From: Numidum massiliense | Lineage (GTDB): Bacteria > Bacillota > Bacilli > Thermoactinomycetales > Novibacillaceae | Reading direction: 5' to 3' | Length of the DNA stretch: 64,000 nt | Assembly: GCF_001375555.1 (NCBI RefSeq) | Contig: NZ_CTDZ01000009.1 | Coordinates: forward strand, 2,783,758 to 2,847,757 | Shown: piece after piece, positions 63,014 through 64,000 of the stretch | Layout: each line of letters starts with the position of its first letter | Numbering within the stretch: the first letter of the stretch is position 1 | Program-made: the position numbers and the translations under genes | The notes under the pieces: model-generated | What the model was told of the DNA's origin: nothing | The model's database searches: none | The model's input: only the letters and a program-made list of their open reading frames with translations

Positions 63014-63149
63014 TATTCCTCCTAATTATTCAGCCAGCGTACAGCTTTTTCTAAATTACTTAGTAGTTCCTTTTTCTTCCCTTTACTTAATTTTAGACTA
63101 TTCGGTATCTGTGGTTCTAACGGTAGCTTTGGATCAATTCTATAATCAA

Positions 63150-63603
63150 TTATTGACCTTTTATCACCACCCGCTTGAATTTGTATTTTACTCCGTCTGG
63201 CTCAGCATCGACTCGTATCTTAATTTTTTTGCCCCGATAAATCACTTCAATTGGCTTACCAAATGTTTTACTTGTTATTTTAACATTTTTATAGCGAACG
63301 GGAGGGACATCAGGAACTCTATTTCTATCTCGCCAATCATTCCCCTTCTTAGACAGACGAAACGTATCCCCTGCATCATTGGGCACACCTACAGTCGCCG
63401 GACGACGTCCCTGAAGGTCTTGTGCCAGCCTTTCCGCATACTCCTTCAAACTTTCACTGCTCTGACGAAGTCAAGCTTCCCGTTGTTCTTTAGTCTATTC
63501 GCGTACTCCTTAATTCGAGCCACTGTCTCTTTTGTAGCCTTAAACCGTTTGGCCGCCCTTGTTCCCTTTATCGTCCCTTTAACACCGCGACCTACTTTAC
63601 CCA
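63150..63603 (-). pseudogene. Toxin-like C-terminal fragment, frameshifted
   Basis: From the ATG at 63603 a basic, helical stretch reads 'MGKVGRGVKGTIKGTRAAKR' and on to 'RIKEYANRLKNNGKLDFVRAV', stopping at about 63453. In the next frame from 63449 it continues as 'SLKEYAERLAQDLQGRRPATVGVPNDAGDTFRL' and a Lys/Arg-rich beta region ending 'VKYKFKRVVIKGQ'. Together they look like the pre-toxin linker and C-terminal domain of a secreted polymorphic toxin, broken by one frameshift. The family is not recognised. Confidence 0.45.
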
Positions 63604-63614
63604 TTTTCGCATGC

Positions 63615-64000
63615 TTACTCAATCGTGAGGGGGGGAAATATCGTTAGAATCCCCCAAGCAACAGACTCCTCCCACTCCTCCTCCGATATTTCCTGCTCAA
63701 AAATGGGCTCCTCGCCGAAAATAGCACGATAAAAGTCGTTAATACCAGCAAATTCCCCCGCCTCATATAGCGCCTCTTTTGCAAGTTCCTCCGGAGTCAT
63801 CCCGTTAATGCCTTCCACTTCTACCGTCTGATCTGCCGCGTGAATTTTATCAATTTCCTTGATGAAGGGCGTAATCTCATGATCCGTCAAAAAGTGGTTG
63901 ATCGCAAGCAGGGCGTCTTGATACGGCTCTAGCGGACGGCCGGTGTAGTACATGTCGTGTATAAACGGCATCATGTCGTCCACATATTTTTTGCCGAGCT
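63615..64000 (-). CDS. Hypothetical protein, 5' end outside window
   Basis: At least 128 residues; the frame is open to the right edge ('LGKKYVDDMMPFIHDMYYTGRPLEPYQDALLAINHF'), so the true start is beyond it. The C-terminus is acidic ('ISEEEWEESVAWGILTIFPPLTIE'). No family recognised. Precedes the toxin-like fragment by 12 bases. Confidence 0.55.
   Translation of the reverse strand, partial: LGKKYVDDMMPFIHDMYYTGRPLEPYQDALLAINHFLTDHEITPFIKEIDKIHAADQTVEVEGINGMTPEELAKEALYEAGEFAGINDFYRAIFGEEPIFEQEISEEEWEESVAWGILTIFPPLTIE

Overview
The window looks like chromosome from a mid-GC Gram-positive of the Bacillales (Bacillota). Supporting signs are strong AGGAGG ribosome binding sites with frequent GTG/TTG starts, an M-box and an S-box riboswitch, a CcpA cre site, a calY/TasA - DUF4047 - sipW biofilm operon, kapD, YitT, YezD, MetE/MetI/MetC enzymes of Bacillus type and LGGC/LAAC/LAGC lipoproteins. 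A phenylalanine dehydrogenase would fit Thermoactinomyces- or Brevibacillus-like relatives, but I cannot name a genus. I saw no tRNA, rRNA, CRISPR array or prophage; there is one ISLre2-type element (16.26-17.77 kb).

Layout. 0-2 kb: edge of a WXG100 gene, then two tandem, both broken, lipoprotein copies. 2-9.8 kb: secreted DUF6612/DUF5105-like protein, oxidoreductase, SGNH esterase, YitT, a magnesium unit (M-box, mgtC, an orphan MgtE N-domain), DUF421 protein, TatD. 10-16 kb: CoA-transferase, osmoprotectant permease/binding fusion, teichoic-acid type glycerophosphotransferase, DUF4309 lipoprotein. 16-19.3 kb: insertion sequence, LicT/BglG remnant, LysE exporter, wreck of a secreted protein. 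19.7-22 kb: calY-DUF4047-sipW. 22-28.5 kb: decayed ABC exporter, LysR/YeiH divergent pair, kapD, CDF metal transporter. 28.6-35.3 kb: one minus-strand operon, phenylalanine dehydrogenase - phenylacetate-CoA ligase - 2-oxoacid dehydrogenase E1a - E1b - E2, under a promoter and a cre site; it reads as a phenylalanine to phenylacetyl-CoA route. 35.5-41.7 kb: solute-binding lipoprotein, DedA, acyl-CoA dehydrogenase-like enzyme, XRE regulator with membrane partner behind a 20-bp palindromic operator, and a surface protein split by a 4-base duplication. 42-45.3 kb: MATE pump, thyA, dihydrofolate reductase. 45.5-53.3 kb: sugar/cell-wall recycling genes (NamZ-like, PIG-L deacetylase, GNAT, ThuA, Gfo/Idh, TIM-barrel isomerase, BadF-type sugar kinase). 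53.7 kb: iron alcohol dehydrogenase. 55-62.3 kb: methionine block (metI, metC, metF frameshifted, metE; separately S-box - yezD). 62.5-64 kb: small genes and a frameshifted toxin-like fragment.

The most unusual signal is not a gene. At seven gene 3' ends, short tandem repeats (units of 10, 13, 14+17, 15, 21-22 and 30-31 bp) start at, span, or closely follow the stop codon; in four cases the stop codon itself lies inside a repeat. Related micro-expansions or low-complexity insertions appear inside coding sequences (MetE, MetI, MetC, the E2 linker). Together with many one- to four-base frameshifts this suggests a genome shaped by replication slippage, possibly with a role in 3' UTRs. Several of the frameshifts could also be assembly errors and should be checked against reads.
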